NCBI GenBank assembly: GCA_963723165.1 | Contig: CAVRPP010000007.1 | Coordinates: 173,882-237,881 of the forward strand | DNA from: UBA4744 sp963723165 | GTDB lineage: Bacteria > Actinomycetota > Acidimicrobiia > Spongiisociales > UBA4744 | Length of the DNA stretch: 64,000 nt | Reading direction: 5' to 3' | Shown here: positions 8,168 to 16,257 of the stretch, piece after piece | Layout: each line of letters begins with the position of its first letter | How positions within the stretch are numbered: the first letter of the stretch is position 1 | The notes under the pieces: model-generated | Told to the model about the DNA's origin: nothing | Seen by the model: only the letters and a program-made list of their open reading frames with translations | The model's database searches: none | Program-made: the position numbers and the translations under genes

Positions 8168-8701
8168 ATGTCGATGCCTCCTGTGCTGCTTTCCACGGAA
8201 CAGATCGACGAACGGGTAGGCGCCCTTGCCGCGGAGATCGACGCTGCGTACGCAGGTGCGGGACGGTTGGTTCTGATCGGGGTGCTCAAAGGGTCGTTCA
8301 TCTTCCTTTCCGATCTGGCGCGGAAACTGACGATTCCCCATCGTGTGGAATTCATTGCCGTGTCCAGTTACGGCGCCAAGGAGAGCGAAGCTGCCGATCC
8401 GGTTCGTCTGCTCATGGATGTCCGCCACGCCATCGACGGCGAGCATGTGCTGATCGTCGAAGACATCGTCGACACGGGCCACACGCTCGCCTATCTCCGG
8501 CGCCTGTTCGAAGTGCGCGGTCCCGCCTCGCTCAAGATCTGCACGATGCTGCACAAGCCGGATCGCACGGAGCAGGAGGTTGGTCTCGACTTTCTCGGGT
8601 TCACCATCCCCGATGTCTGGGTCGTCGGCTATGGACTCGACTACGCAGAGCGTTACCGGACCCTTCCCTACATTGGTGAGCTTCCGCCGGAGATGCGCTG
8701 A
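8168..8701 (+). CDS. hpt: Hypoxanthine phosphoribosyltransferase
   Basis: A 177-residue purine-salvage enzyme transferring phosphoribosyl from PRPP to hypoxanthine or guanine. The PRPP-binding loop VLIVEDIVDTGHTL (residues ~96-109) is intact, with the GVLKGSFIFLSDL substrate loop (~38-50) and the SYGAKES flexible-loop region (~71-77). The base-binding C-terminus contains DVWVVGYGLDYAERYR. Length and motif order are normal for bacterial Hpt. The gene is preceded by 31 bp after the thioesterase gene. Confidence 0.93.
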   Translation: MSMPPVLLSTEQIDERVGALAAEIDAAYAGAGRLVLIGVLKGSFIFLSDLARKLTIPHRVEFIAVSSYGAKESEAADPVRLLMDVRHAIDGEHVLIVEDIVDTGHTLAYLRRLFEVRGPASLKICTMLHKPDRTEQEVGLDFLGFTIPDVWVVGYGLDYAERYRTLPYIGELPPEMR

Positions 8702-8748
8702 CGGCGGCCCCGGCATCGTCGGTACATGACCCTTCTATCCTGTAAATC

Positions 8749-10539
8749 ATGAGCATCTACGACGCCCCCCTTCGTGACATCACCTTCACCCTCGAGCACC
8801 TGGCCGGTCTTCCCGAGCTCACCACGTGGGAGCAGTTTTCGCATGCCGATTCCGACATGCTCTATGGAGCCCTCGATGAGGCAGGGCGGTTTATCGGCGA
8901 GGTCATCGCCCCGACCAACGTGATCGGAGATCAGACCGGGAGCAAGCTCAACGACGACGGAACCGTGACCACCCCTCCGGGTTTCAGGGAGGCCTACGCG
9001 CGCTTCGTCGACTCCGGATGGGGCACGCTTCCCTTCCCGAGCGCATACGGGGGACAGGACCTCCCCTGGGTGGTGGGGATCGCGGTGGTCGAGATGCTCA
9101 AATCCGCCAACATGGCCTGGTCACTCTGTCCGATGCTGACCCAAAGTGCAATCGATGCTCTCATCCATCACGGCAGTCCCGAACAGCAGGCGACCTACCT
9201 GGAGAAACTGGTGACCGGCGAATGGACCGGCACGATGCTGCTCACCGAACCTGAGGCCGGATCCGACGTAGGAGCACTCCGGGCGAAAGCGACTCCGGAC
9301 GGGGACGGCACGTGGCGCATCACCGGATCAAAGATCTTCATCACCTGGGGTGAGCACGACGTCGCCGACAACATCATCCACATGGTGCTGGCCCGCACCC
9401 CCGGCGCCCCGCCCGGAACGAGAGGCATATCCCTGTTCATCGTCCCCAAATACCTCGTGAACACAGACGGGAGCATGGGAGACCGCAACGACATCAAGAC
9501 CGTTTCCCTCGAGCACAAGATCGGCATTCACGGCAGCCCCACCTGCGTGATGTCCATGGGAGATGAGGGAGAAGGGGCGGTCGGATACCTCATCGGAGAA
9601 GAGAACCGGGGCATGGCCTACATGTTCACGATGATGAATAACGCCCGTCTGGCCGTCGGGGTTGAAGGTCTGTCGATTTCCGAGCGGGCCTATCAGCAGG
9701 CGCTCGAGTTCGCCCAGGTGCGCCGACAAGGGCGGGCGATTGGAGCCCCAAAAACCGAGAGTTCGCTCATCATCGAACACCCTGATATCCGTCGCATGCT
9801 GATGACCATGAAGGCAAACATCGAGGCGATGCGCGGGTTGATATACCTGACGGCCGGCTCGATCGACCGGTCAAGGCACCACCCCGACGAGGCGGAACGG
9901 GTTCGACACGAGGAGTTGTTGGCTCTGCTGACTCCTGTCGCCAAGGCCTGGCCCACCGATCGCGGCGTCGAGATGACCTCGCTCGGAATTCAGATCCACG
10001 GTGGGATGGGATACGTGGAGGAGACCGGAGCCGCCCAGCACTGGCGCGACTCGCGCATCGCTCCGATTTATGAAGGAACCAACGGGATCCAGGCCATAGA
10101 CCTGGTTTTGCGCAAGCTCCCTTTGCGCAAAGGTGATGTAGCCCGGGAGTTGTTCGCAAAGATGGCGAGCCTGGATGCCGATCTCGAGACCGCAGGCGAA
10201 GACTTCGTTTCGATGCGCGCTTCGCTCGCCACAGGGCTGGACGCTCTCGAAAGGTCCACAGAGTGGTTGTTGAGTTGTGAGGACCCCAACGATGCTCTCG
10301 CTGGAGCGACCCCGTACCTGGAGCTGTTCGGGACTGTGACGGGGGGATGGCTGTTGGCTAAGGGGGCCGTCGCAGCGTCCAAAGCGCTCGAGGAGAATGA
10401 CGACCCGTTCCTGCGGGCCAAGTTCACAACGGCCCATTTCTATTGCACTCAATTGCTGCCGCGTGCCGTTGGGCTGGCCCCTTCGGTGATGGCCGGTGCG
10501 GCTGATCTCTTCGAAATCGGCCCCGAATCGCTCACCTAG
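8749..10539 (+). CDS. Acyl-CoA dehydrogenase with C-terminal extension
   Basis: A 596-residue FAD enzyme. Residues ~80-470 carry the acyl-CoA dehydrogenase fold: AYGGQDLPWVVGIA, the FAD/substrate segment MLLTEPEAGSDVGALRAKA, ITGSKIFITWGEHD, the middle beta domain and the helical domain with QIHGGMGYVEETGAAQHWRDSRIAPIYEG. That last motif holds the catalytic Glu (YEGTNGIQA). The ~600-residue size and the C-terminal acetyl-CoA-dehydrogenase-like domain (~480-590) put it in the long-form group acting on bulky or aryl acyl-CoAs, not in the short-chain 380-residue group. ATG 8749 is 47 bp after hpt. Fatty acid or aromatic acid catabolism is the likely role. Confidence 0.9.
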   Translation: MSIYDAPLRDITFTLEHLAGLPELTTWEQFSHADSDMLYGALDEAGRFIGEVIAPTNVIGDQTGSKLNDDGTVTTPPGFREAYARFVDSGWGTLPFPSAYGGQDLPWVVGIAVVEMLKSANMAWSLCPMLTQSAIDALIHHGSPEQQATYLEKLVTGEWTGTMLLTEPEAGSDVGALRAKATPDGDGTWRITGSKIFITWGEHDVADNIIHMVLARTPGAPPGTRGISLFIVPKYLVNTDGSMGDRNDIKTVSLEHKIGIHGSPTCVMSMGDEGEGAVGYLIGEENRGMAYMFTMMNNARLAVGVEGLSISERAYQQALEFAQVRRQGRAIGAPKTESSLIIEHPDIRRMLMTMKANIEAMRGLIYLTAGSIDRSRHHPDEAERVRHEELLALLTPVAKAWPTDRGVEMTSLGIQIHGGMGYVEETGAAQHWRDSRIAPIYEGTNGIQAIDLVLRKLPLRKGDVARELFAKMASLDADLETAGEDFVSMRASLATGLDALERSTEWLLSCEDPNDALAGATPYLELFGTVTGGWLLAKGAVAASKALEENDDPFLRAKFTTAHFYCTQLLPRAVGLAPSVMAGAADLFEIGPESLT

Positions 10540-10797
10540 AGAAGAGTTTGCCGCCCACGCTCGGAGCGAACAGGCGAAATTGTCGGAGAGAGTGGCAAGG
10601 ACGGTCCCGGTCCCGAGTGACCACCCTCGGGTGCGGTGAGGTTATCTAGCCCGCTAGGTACGTGTCGATATCGGACACTCCGCTGATGGGGTCTTCTTGC
10701 TCGGCATCGGGTGATCTGCGTGCCTACGGATCGGAGGCAAACTGATCCGTGCCTTCTCGCTAGCATTCGCTCTGAGCGATCAACATCGGAGTGGAGA
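10540..10797. other. Intergenic gap without a recognisable gene
   Basis: No open frame with protein-like composition is seen on either strand. A few short inverted repeats are present but none has a terminator T-run. It probably holds the end of the acyl-CoA dehydrogenase transcript and the promoter of the next gene. Confidence 0.5.
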
Positions 10798-11220
10798 ATG
10801 GCCGAGGCGCTCATAATTGTGGGTGTGGCCGCCAATGTGGTGTTCTGGATCGTGATGATTCTCGCCCGTGGCCCCTCGATGGAGACTCGCCAGGTTGTCA
10901 AGTGGGGAATCCTCCTGGCGCTCCTGCCCGGCTTGGGTGTGCTCGGCTTGTTCTTGTATCGATCAGATAGCTATGGGTTGTTCTTTGTCGTGATGCTGGT
11001 CGCGCTGGTGGTTCTGGGCCTCGTACTCCTCGCTCGTGACCGCCACTCGATGGAGACTGGCCAGGTTGTCAAGTGGGCAATCCTCCTGGTGCTCCTTCCC
11101 GGCTTGGGTGTGCTCGGCTACTTCTTCTGGCGGTTGGAAAACGCAATCCAGCGTGGCACTCCCGGCCGCCCGGACGAATCCGCGTCGTTCCTGCGAAGCC
11201 CTGGCTTCAAGGATAAGTAG
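10798..11220 (+). CDS. Small membrane protein with an internal duplication
   Basis: A 140-residue protein with about four hydrophobic segments. Two halves are near copies: SMETRQVVKWGILLALLPGL at ~residue 25 and SMETGQVVKWAILLVLLPGL at ~85, each followed by an aromatic-rich turn (GLFLYR / GYFFWR). The DNA copies are also alike (10879-10947 and 11049-11117), so the duplication is recent or under conversion. I recognise no family for it. ATG 10798 follows GGAGTGGAG. The tail is short, charged and cytoplasmic-looking (RRSPGFKDK-like end). Function unknown. Confidence 0.7.
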   Translation: MAEALIIVGVAANVVFWIVMILARGPSMETRQVVKWGILLALLPGLGVLGLFLYRSDSYGLFFVVMLVALVVLGLVLLARDRHSMETGQVVKWAILLVLLPGLGVLGYFFWRLENAIQRGTPGRPDESASFLRSPGFKDK

Positions 11221-11280
11221 GGCGACGCCATCGAGGAGGTGACAGTTCAGCCGGCCACTCGGCGGACTGCCCACTCCTCG

Positions 11281-12474
11281 CTAATCCCTCCACGCTTCCC
11301 AATACACGCCAAGGCGTTGGACGAACCGATTGGTGGGTTCTGCATACACCCGCAGACCTTTGGCCCGCGCCCGCTGGTGGAGATCGCGGCGGCGTTGCTC
11401 GATGAGAGCGTCGAGAAGCTCACGTTGTCGTTTCCCTGAAGTGAGGGAGTGGTCGTCGTGGAGGAGTCTTCGCAGTTCGGCGAGGTCGTGAGCGGTTCCT
11501 AGTGTTTCTCCGAGATCATCGACCGCGAACGCCATCCCTCCGATCACCTCAGGCCACAAACCGTTGAGTGTTTCCAACTGGAAGCGGAGATATCGCACTC
11601 GTTTCCGCCAATCGTGGAAGCTCTCCGCCGACGGTGACCGATAGGCGTCGGCCATGCGGAGTCGGCCCCGATGGTAAGTCCTGGCGAGACCGGGTGCGAC
11701 CGCTGCATACGTGTTCCTGATTGAGGGTTTGGCGTTGGGCCTGCCGAGTGTGCCTTCCAACGGCAGGGCCGCGTGCCGGGCCCGGGCCGACCGCAGTGTG
11801 CGCACGATCTGTCGGCGTTGCTCTGGATCGCCGATGGAGTGTTTGACGGCGCTGGACCGCCGGGCCTTGAGGGCACGACGCACGTCGTCGAAGACGTCGG
11901 TGACAAGCACCTCGTCGAACCGGTCTTCGATCGCGGATAGCGTGTCGACGGCCACTGCGGCGCTGCGAGCTTCGGAGATGAGGCGTCCGGCGTCCCGTAG
12001 TTGAACGTTCTCGAACTGGTAGACGTCGTGTCCCAGCTCGCCCAGAACGAGCCGGAGGAGGCCCCGGACCCGGCGCATTGCTTTGCGGGCCTCGTGAACC
12101 GTCTTTTTCGGGGAAAGGTCGCCTCCGACAAGAACGTCGATGGCGTAGTCGAGATGCTCGAGGCTGAGGCGCTGGACACCCTGTTGCAGTGACTCTCTTC
12201 TCCGCAGTCGAATGGATGGCTGTTTCAGCTTCCGTGCCGGGGGTAGGGGAACCTGGCGGGACTGTTGCGCCGGTTGAGAAGATGGGCTCTTCAACTGTGG
12301 CGGCTGTGCCGCTTGATGGTTTTCATCGAAGCGAATGACAAGATGGATCTCGGGCTGCTTGTTCCAGGGTGGCAGATGGTCTCTCAGGTCGACGACGACG
12401 GCGCCGGAGGGCGGGGGAGCCGGTGTGGGTGGTGGCGTGGTGACTACATGTAGGGGCGAAGGGGAAGTATCCAT
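11281..12474 (-). CDS. CHAD domain protein
   Basis: A 397-residue protein. After a Pro/Gln-rich, low-complexity N-terminal ~85 residues, residues ~95-390 form a CHAD domain: paired four-helix bundles with conserved histidines and arginines (VHEARKAMRRVRGLLRL, FHDWRKRVRYLRFQLETL, DLGETLGTAHDLAELRRLL). CHAD domains bind polyphosphate and often occur with CYTH triphosphatases; no CYTH domain is present here or next door. The positively charged HxxRKxxRRxR motif is intact in both halves. A role at polyphosphate granules is inferred from the family. Confidence 0.85.
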   Translation of the reverse strand: MDTSPSPLHVVTTPPPTPAPPPSGAVVVDLRDHLPPWNKQPEIHLVIRFDENHQAAQPPQLKSPSSQPAQQSRQVPLPPARKLKQPSIRLRRRESLQQGVQRLSLEHLDYAIDVLVGGDLSPKKTVHEARKAMRRVRGLLRLVLGELGHDVYQFENVQLRDAGRLISEARSAAVAVDTLSAIEDRFDEVLVTDVFDDVRRALKARRSSAVKHSIGDPEQRRQIVRTLRSARARHAALPLEGTLGRPNAKPSIRNTYAAVAPGLARTYHRGRLRMADAYRSPSAESFHDWRKRVRYLRFQLETLNGLWPEVIGGMAFAVDDLGETLGTAHDLAELRRLLHDDHSLTSGKRQRELLDALIEQRRRDLHQRARAKGLRVYAEPTNRFVQRLGVYWEAWRD

Positions 12475-12682
12475 CTTGTGAACGTTACACCTCGTCGATC
12501 TGCAGCCGGTGAGTTTCGATGTCGTCGCTGCATTGAACCGGCCGTCCCCCCAAGGTCAGTCGTGCGCATCGGTTCGGTGAGAGGCACTGCGACTATCTGA
12601 GTTGTCGCCTCCACGATCTACCCGGGTAGGTTCGGCGGTAGGCTTGATGCGCCGCACCGGCTGACGTAGAAAGGGGGGCCTA

Positions 12683-13015
12683 GTGGACGACAGCTTCGTC
12701 TGGCCCGCAGGAGTCATGCTTGCGGGAGTGGGCGTCTGGATCGCACTGATCGTCTGGCGTGCGTTCATCGGCCGCCGGAGAGAATGGCCACCCTGGATAG
12801 AACCAGGCATGTGTCTCACCGCAGGTGGCCTCATCCTCATCTCCGGTTTCGCCTGACTCTTGATAGACGGCCCGGTCGTGGGCCAAATCGTTCGACTCGG
12901 ACTACTGCTTGGCCTGGCCGCATACGCCTACCGGAAGATCGGCAAGGGTGTGGCTCTAGCCCAGATGGCGGCGGCGGCCCTTGTAGGCGTCCTCGCCCTG
13001 GTGGTGACCTTCTAG
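12683..13015 (+). CDS. Two-part membrane protein interrupted by an in-frame UGA (selenoprotein candidate or nonsense allele)
   Basis: From GTG 12683, preceded by a strong AGGGGGG site, the frame codes 57 residues with a hydrophobic N-terminal segment (VMLAGVGVWIALIVW), a GRRREWPPW loop, and a second segment ending LISGFA. It then meets TGA at 12854-12856 and continues in frame as LLIDGPVVGQIVRLGLLLGLAAYAYRKIGKG with a third and fourth segment to TAG 13013-13015. Composition, hydrophobic periodicity and codon choice are continuous across the TGA. Options are Sec insertion (the selD here is itself a Sec protein), a TGG-to-TGA nonsense change (a Trp would fit), or two genes with the second starting at TTG. 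No family recognised; 110 residues if read through. Confidence 0.5.
12854..12884 (+). promoter_or_regulatory. SECIS-like hairpin after the UGA of the membrane gene
   Basis: GGCCC (12869-12873) pairs with GGGCC (12880-12884) around loop GGTCGT, which begins 17 nt after the UGA. Loop start, stem position and distance fall in the range described for bacterial SECIS elements and resemble fdhF (loop GGUCU, 18 nt). The stem is short, and in GC-rich DNA such a hairpin can arise by chance. Confidence 0.35.
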
Positions 13016-13413
13016 CGACCCTGCATATCGATTCAACCGCCGTCAATCATGGCGGTCGCATCGATAGCCGGTTTCGACTCGGAGTGCGGCGCCCAGACCC
13101 AGCCCCTTTCCAGGTTCCCCTCCTTGGCAGAAGCCAGATTGCGGCAATCGTTGGGTAATCGCCAGAGTTGACAGTCATCTCATCGTTGGGGGCATCCCGA
13201 CCAGGTCGCCACCCGACGACTATCCGCAGCGGCGTCCGGGATGACCCAACGGCCACGGAAATTGCCACCAACCGTTCAGCTCGGTGGCGGTCCGGCGGGT
13301 GCGGCGATGGGGGATTCTTCTGTCCCCGCCATCTCCCATAGTATGGAATTGGGAATTGGATGCGATCAGGAACAAGCGATCGTGCGATCGCTTTGTGCGA
13401 AAGCGAGGCAGGG
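13016..13413. other. Intergenic stretch with one perfect palindrome
   Basis: No convincing gene is seen in ~400 bp. The one clear element is a 20-bp palindrome at 13374-13393, listed separately. The rest is less GC-rich than its flanks. Confidence 0.5.
13374..13393. promoter_or_regulatory. Perfect palindrome AAGCGATCG-TG-CGATCGCTT
   Basis: Nine-base perfect arms with a two-base centre, ending 20 bp before the ATG at 13414. It contains GCGATCGC, the octamer known as HIP1 in cyanobacteria, but only one copy is seen here. An operator for the downstream membrane gene is the simplest reading. Confidence 0.4.
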
Positions 13414-13809
13414 ATGGGGAGTCGACCAGTTGGACCGGGTCTCGTGGACACGAAGGTGAACATACGGATACTGCTCGCTGCGTTCTGGATATGCCATTTC
13501 CTGCTGTGGACATTCGGTGACATGTTCTCAGTGGCACAGGAGATGGGCGAGCCTGTCACCGATTCGTTGTTCCTCTTCGTTGCGCCTACGACTGCGATCG
13601 TGCAGGCTCTGATGGTCGCCTTTTGCTTGGTGGGGCGTCCCGCCTCCGTTCGGCTGGCCAACCTGATCGTGGCTCCTGTGTACCTGTTGCTCAACGTAGT
13701 TTTCTTTGTTGATGCCACACAGGGTTGGGAGTATTACCTGGGCATCGGCTATGTGCTGTTCAACGTGCTGATCTTCTGGCATGCGTACAGGTGGCCCACG
13801 AACGAGTAG
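13414..13809 (+). CDS. Small integral membrane protein (DUF6326-like)
   Basis: About 131 residues with four hydrophobic segments: ILLAAFWICHFLLWTFGDM, LFLFVAPTTAIVQALMVAF, LANLIVAPVYLLLNVVFFV and YYLGIGYVLFNVLIFW, ending in a short polar tail. The layout (H-F in helix 1, G-D-M after it, a W-Y-Y turn before helix 4) resembles small actinobacterial four-helix proteins of unknown role. Start ATG 13414 follows GAGGCAGGG; a GTG at 13444 or 13456 would also leave the helices intact. Function unknown. Confidence 0.65.
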   Translation: MGSRPVGPGLVDTKVNIRILLAAFWICHFLLWTFGDMFSVAQEMGEPVTDSLFLFVAPTTAIVQALMVAFCLVGRPASVRLANLIVAPVYLLLNVVFFVDATQGWEYYLGIGYVLFNVLIFWHAYRWPTNE

Positions 13810-14387
13810 AGCCCCCGCCCATATCCCTCACTCTGCGCTCCCGGCTCAGGTGACATTGAGTGAACCCCGATAACGGGGGGCAGGCGAGTCGCCCATACCT
13901 ACGAGCGAACCGGCATTCTGCGCTACCCGCCGGGTGACATTCAGACACCCTCGCATGAGCCTGGCTTGGGTAGCTGCAGGGAAGTAGCACCTCGGAACCA
14001 ATCGAACGGATGACCGACGATGGAGACCGCCATGCTGTCCTGCCATGACCGGCGGCTGCCCCTAGACAGCAGGCGGAGTGCCGCCGGTGTGGGCGTAGTC
14101 TTTTCTGGCCGTTATCCACCAGCTGCCATCGATGTGCGCCACGGTGAACAAGTCGAGGAAGTCGCAACCGAAGTAGTCGGTTTCGACCAACACTGCTATC
14201 CAAGGAGATCCTCGACAGGATGGACGGACTCAAGCCACCGTGCGAGATCGCAGACCAGGCAAGCCGGTTCGTGCAGCTCGGCCGGCAAAATCGCTACCTC
14301 TTGAAGGAGCGGGCCGATGCAGCGCGTGACAACGACACTGCGGCTGCACCTCCGCTGGCTAACCCGTTAGGGCTTCATCAACAACAG
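13810..14387. other. Gap of ~580 bp, possible remnant of an NTF2-like gene on the minus strand
   Basis: No intact gene. On the minus strand around 14090-14195 one frame reads VETDYFGCDFLDLFTVAHIDGSWWI, close in style to the C-terminal strands of NTF2-like or lumazine-binding-2 proteins (VDY...DYL.L..IDG.W.I). It is not joined to a start or to the rest of such a domain. Forward frames here look like noise. Confidence 0.3.
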
Positions 14388-15245
14388 TCAAACGGTCCGC
14401 CAATGGCTCAGGTCCCTCCCAAGAAGCTTCTCCAGCTCGAGAATGTCAGCTTCGAACGAGGGCAGCATGGCGGCCCGTTCCTCCGGTGTCATGTGCTGCC
14501 GGTCGAGATTGGCGTTCCTCGCGTTCCTCAGCGTCTTGATCAGACCTTTCGGTAGGAAAGGCGCAAGAGCCCGCTTGATCGGGTTCTTCCCACCCAAGAG
14601 CCAGTGAAAGGCCTTCACCTTCGGCACTCCAGAGACAGTGAACTGGACGTCCGTGTCGATATCCACCTCAGGATCGACCCCGAGGAATGTGAAGACCTCG
14701 CTCAGCACTTCCTTCGGTTTGGCCCTGAGATCCTCGGTGAATACGACCTTGAGCTGCTCAGGTGGAAAGATGGTCAGATACCGGGACAAATGCTTGTAAT
14801 AGAGGCCGTTATCGACGTAGTTGTGGCGCCGGTCTGCGGGTCGCTCCGCGTCTGCGGCGATAGCGTCGAGGAAATGCTCCTCTGGCTCTTCCTTCTCTCA
14901 TTCCTTGGAAAGTGAACCCCGAGAACGCCCTGGCACATGGGTCTCTCAGGATGGCGATCAGGCGCACATGGGGAATGAGTTTGTGAATCTCATCCGGAGC
15001 ATGCTCATCGGCGAGGTAGCCGGGGGAACCTTCGCCGACTGCGAGATAGCCATCTGACCCTTCGAAGAGCGCCTGGTAACTCTCCAGAGTTTGCGCTTTG
15101 CCTTCCTTGTAGACCTTGCCAGACCAGAAGTACGCGGGCTCCTTTTGCTGCTCGTGAAGATCCCCGGATGCTGGCGTATGTATTGAAACAAAGACGTCGA
15201 ACCCGCTTTCGGTGCGCCGATCAATAAGAAATTGGGCAAAGCCAC
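14388..15245 (-). pseudogene. Sulfotransferase gene broken by two frameshifts
   Basis: Read from GTG 15245: VALPNFLLIGAPKAGSTSLFQYIRQHPGIF carries the 5'-phosphosulfate (PAPS) loop of sulfotransferases. After one shift near 15155 (a run of four A where five would keep frame) the next frame continues KEPAYFWSG ... ESYQALFEGSDGYLAVGEGSPGYL ... IPHVRLIAILRDPCARAFSGF, the second PAPS-binding motif. After a second shift near 14900 it continues to RYLTIFPPEQLKVVFTEDL ... FTFLGVDPEVD and ends at 14388. All family blocks are present in order, so the gene was recently intact or the shifts are sequencing errors. It would act on a glycan or lipid acceptor with PAPS. Confidence 0.75.
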
Positions 15246-15492
15246 TACGTCTCCTTCTGCTCTTGAGGCAGCTTAGAGCCTGGTAGCGGAGCGTACGCAG
15301 GGATCCGGATGCCGGCAAACCGGCCCGCCATTTTTGCTTTTGTGCGCGGAGACTTCATCCCTGCACGGAGCTCAGGAATCGGCGCCGCTCGGCAGGGGCT
15401 CAGCATGATCCCGGCACCGGGATCGGGGATGCTTGCTCGCACTCTCCCAAGTGTGCAACCATCCGTCACCACCCGACCGGGAGAAGGGTCGC

Positions 15493-15831
15493 ATGGATCG
15501 CAAGGACCTCGTGCGTCGATACAAAGAAACGCCGCGTCCTGCCGGCATATATCGGGTCGTGCATCGGCCGAGCGGTCGGACTGTGCTCGGGGCCAGTCCT
15601 GATGCACCGGCGATGCTCAACCGCATCCGGGCGCAGCTCACACTGAACAGCCATCCCAATAGGCAGATGCAGAGCGACTGGGATGCCGACGGCCAAGATG
15701 GCTTCACCTTCGACGTTCTGGACTTGCTCGACCAGTCCGATCGTCCCGCTGAAGACGTCAGCGGAGACTTGCAGACGCTTCTCGAACTATGGCACGAGAA
15801 GCTGCGAGCCGAGCCGGGGTCTTCGTACTGA
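15493..15831 (+). CDS. GIY-YIG domain protein
   Basis: A 112-residue protein with a compact GIY-YIG nuclease fold: AGIYRVVHRPSGRTVLGAS supplies the GIY and YIG-like strands, followed by MLNRIRAQLTLNSHPN, where the conserved Arg sits in the helix, then FTFDVLDLLDQ. Short, stand-alone proteins with this order (MDRKDLVRRYKETPRPAGIY) are common in Actinobacteria and Firmicutes and lack a tested function. ATG 15493 follows GAGAAGGG. Nuclease activity is not certain, since the second Tyr is replaced in the YIG-equivalent strand. Confidence 0.75.
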   Translation: MDRKDLVRRYKETPRPAGIYRVVHRPSGRTVLGASPDAPAMLNRIRAQLTLNSHPNRQMQSDWDADGQDGFTFDVLDLLDQSDRPAEDVSGDLQTLLELWHEKLRAEPGSSY

Positions 15832-15881
15832 ATCACCGCTGGTACTCCGAGCGCCGATTGACGGGCGGCAACCCTCTCGAT

Positions 15882-15905
15882 ATAGTTAACCAAGAGGTTA
15901 ACTAT
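15882..15905. promoter_or_regulatory. Perfect 10-bp inverted repeat operator
   Basis: ATAGTTAACC and GGTTAACTAT flank AAGA and end one base before the GTG start of the HTH gene. The spacing and position over the ribosome-binding region fit autorepression by the ArsR-like protein that follows. Confidence 0.75.
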
Positions 15906-15906
15906 T

Positions 15907-16257
15907 GTGACTGAGATGGACGATCGGAATCGGGTCTTCGAGGCCCTCGCCAATGAACACCGACGAGAGATCATCGGTGCGTTGAGCTTGCAGCCGCACT
16001 CCATCAGTCGGTTGGCCGGTATGCGGGGCCTTTCCTTGCCCGCCATTCACAAGCACGTAGCGGTACTCGAGAGGGCAGGCATGGTCATCCGGAAGAAGAT
16101 CGGGCGGACCAACTTCCTCGCACTCAACCGGGCCCCGCTACGCAGCCTGCAGGAATGGATAGGGCAGTTCAACCCCTACTGGGGCAACGAGGCAGAGACC
16201 CTGGAGAACTATGCCCGGCACCTGGGCACCAATACCCCAGAAGGAGGGGACCTATGA
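15907..16257 (+). CDS. ArsR-like helix-turn-helix regulator
   Basis: A 116-residue winged-helix protein: RVFEALANEHRREIIGAL, then SISRLAGMRGLSLPAIHKHVAVLERAGMV as the HTH, and the wing RKKIGRTNFLAL. No cysteine metal site is visible, so it belongs to the group that pairs with small enzymes (SRPBCC or YCII proteins) and responds to an unknown ligand. The GTG at 15907 directly abuts the palindrome; an ATG at 15916 is the alternative. It overlaps the downstream YCII gene by four bases (ATGA), making a two-gene operon. Confidence 0.88.
   Translation: MTEMDDRNRVFEALANEHRREIIGALSLQPHSISRLAGMRGLSLPAIHKHVAVLERAGMVIRKKIGRTNFLALNRAPLRSLQEWIGQFNPYWGNEAETLENYARHLGTNTPEGGDL

Noticed and set aside
12556..12840. 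94-codon minus-strand ORF over the UGA-interrupted gene
   Set aside because: Ser/Arg/Pro-rich with no ribosome site; the plus-strand frame has hydrophobic periodicity and a strong start.
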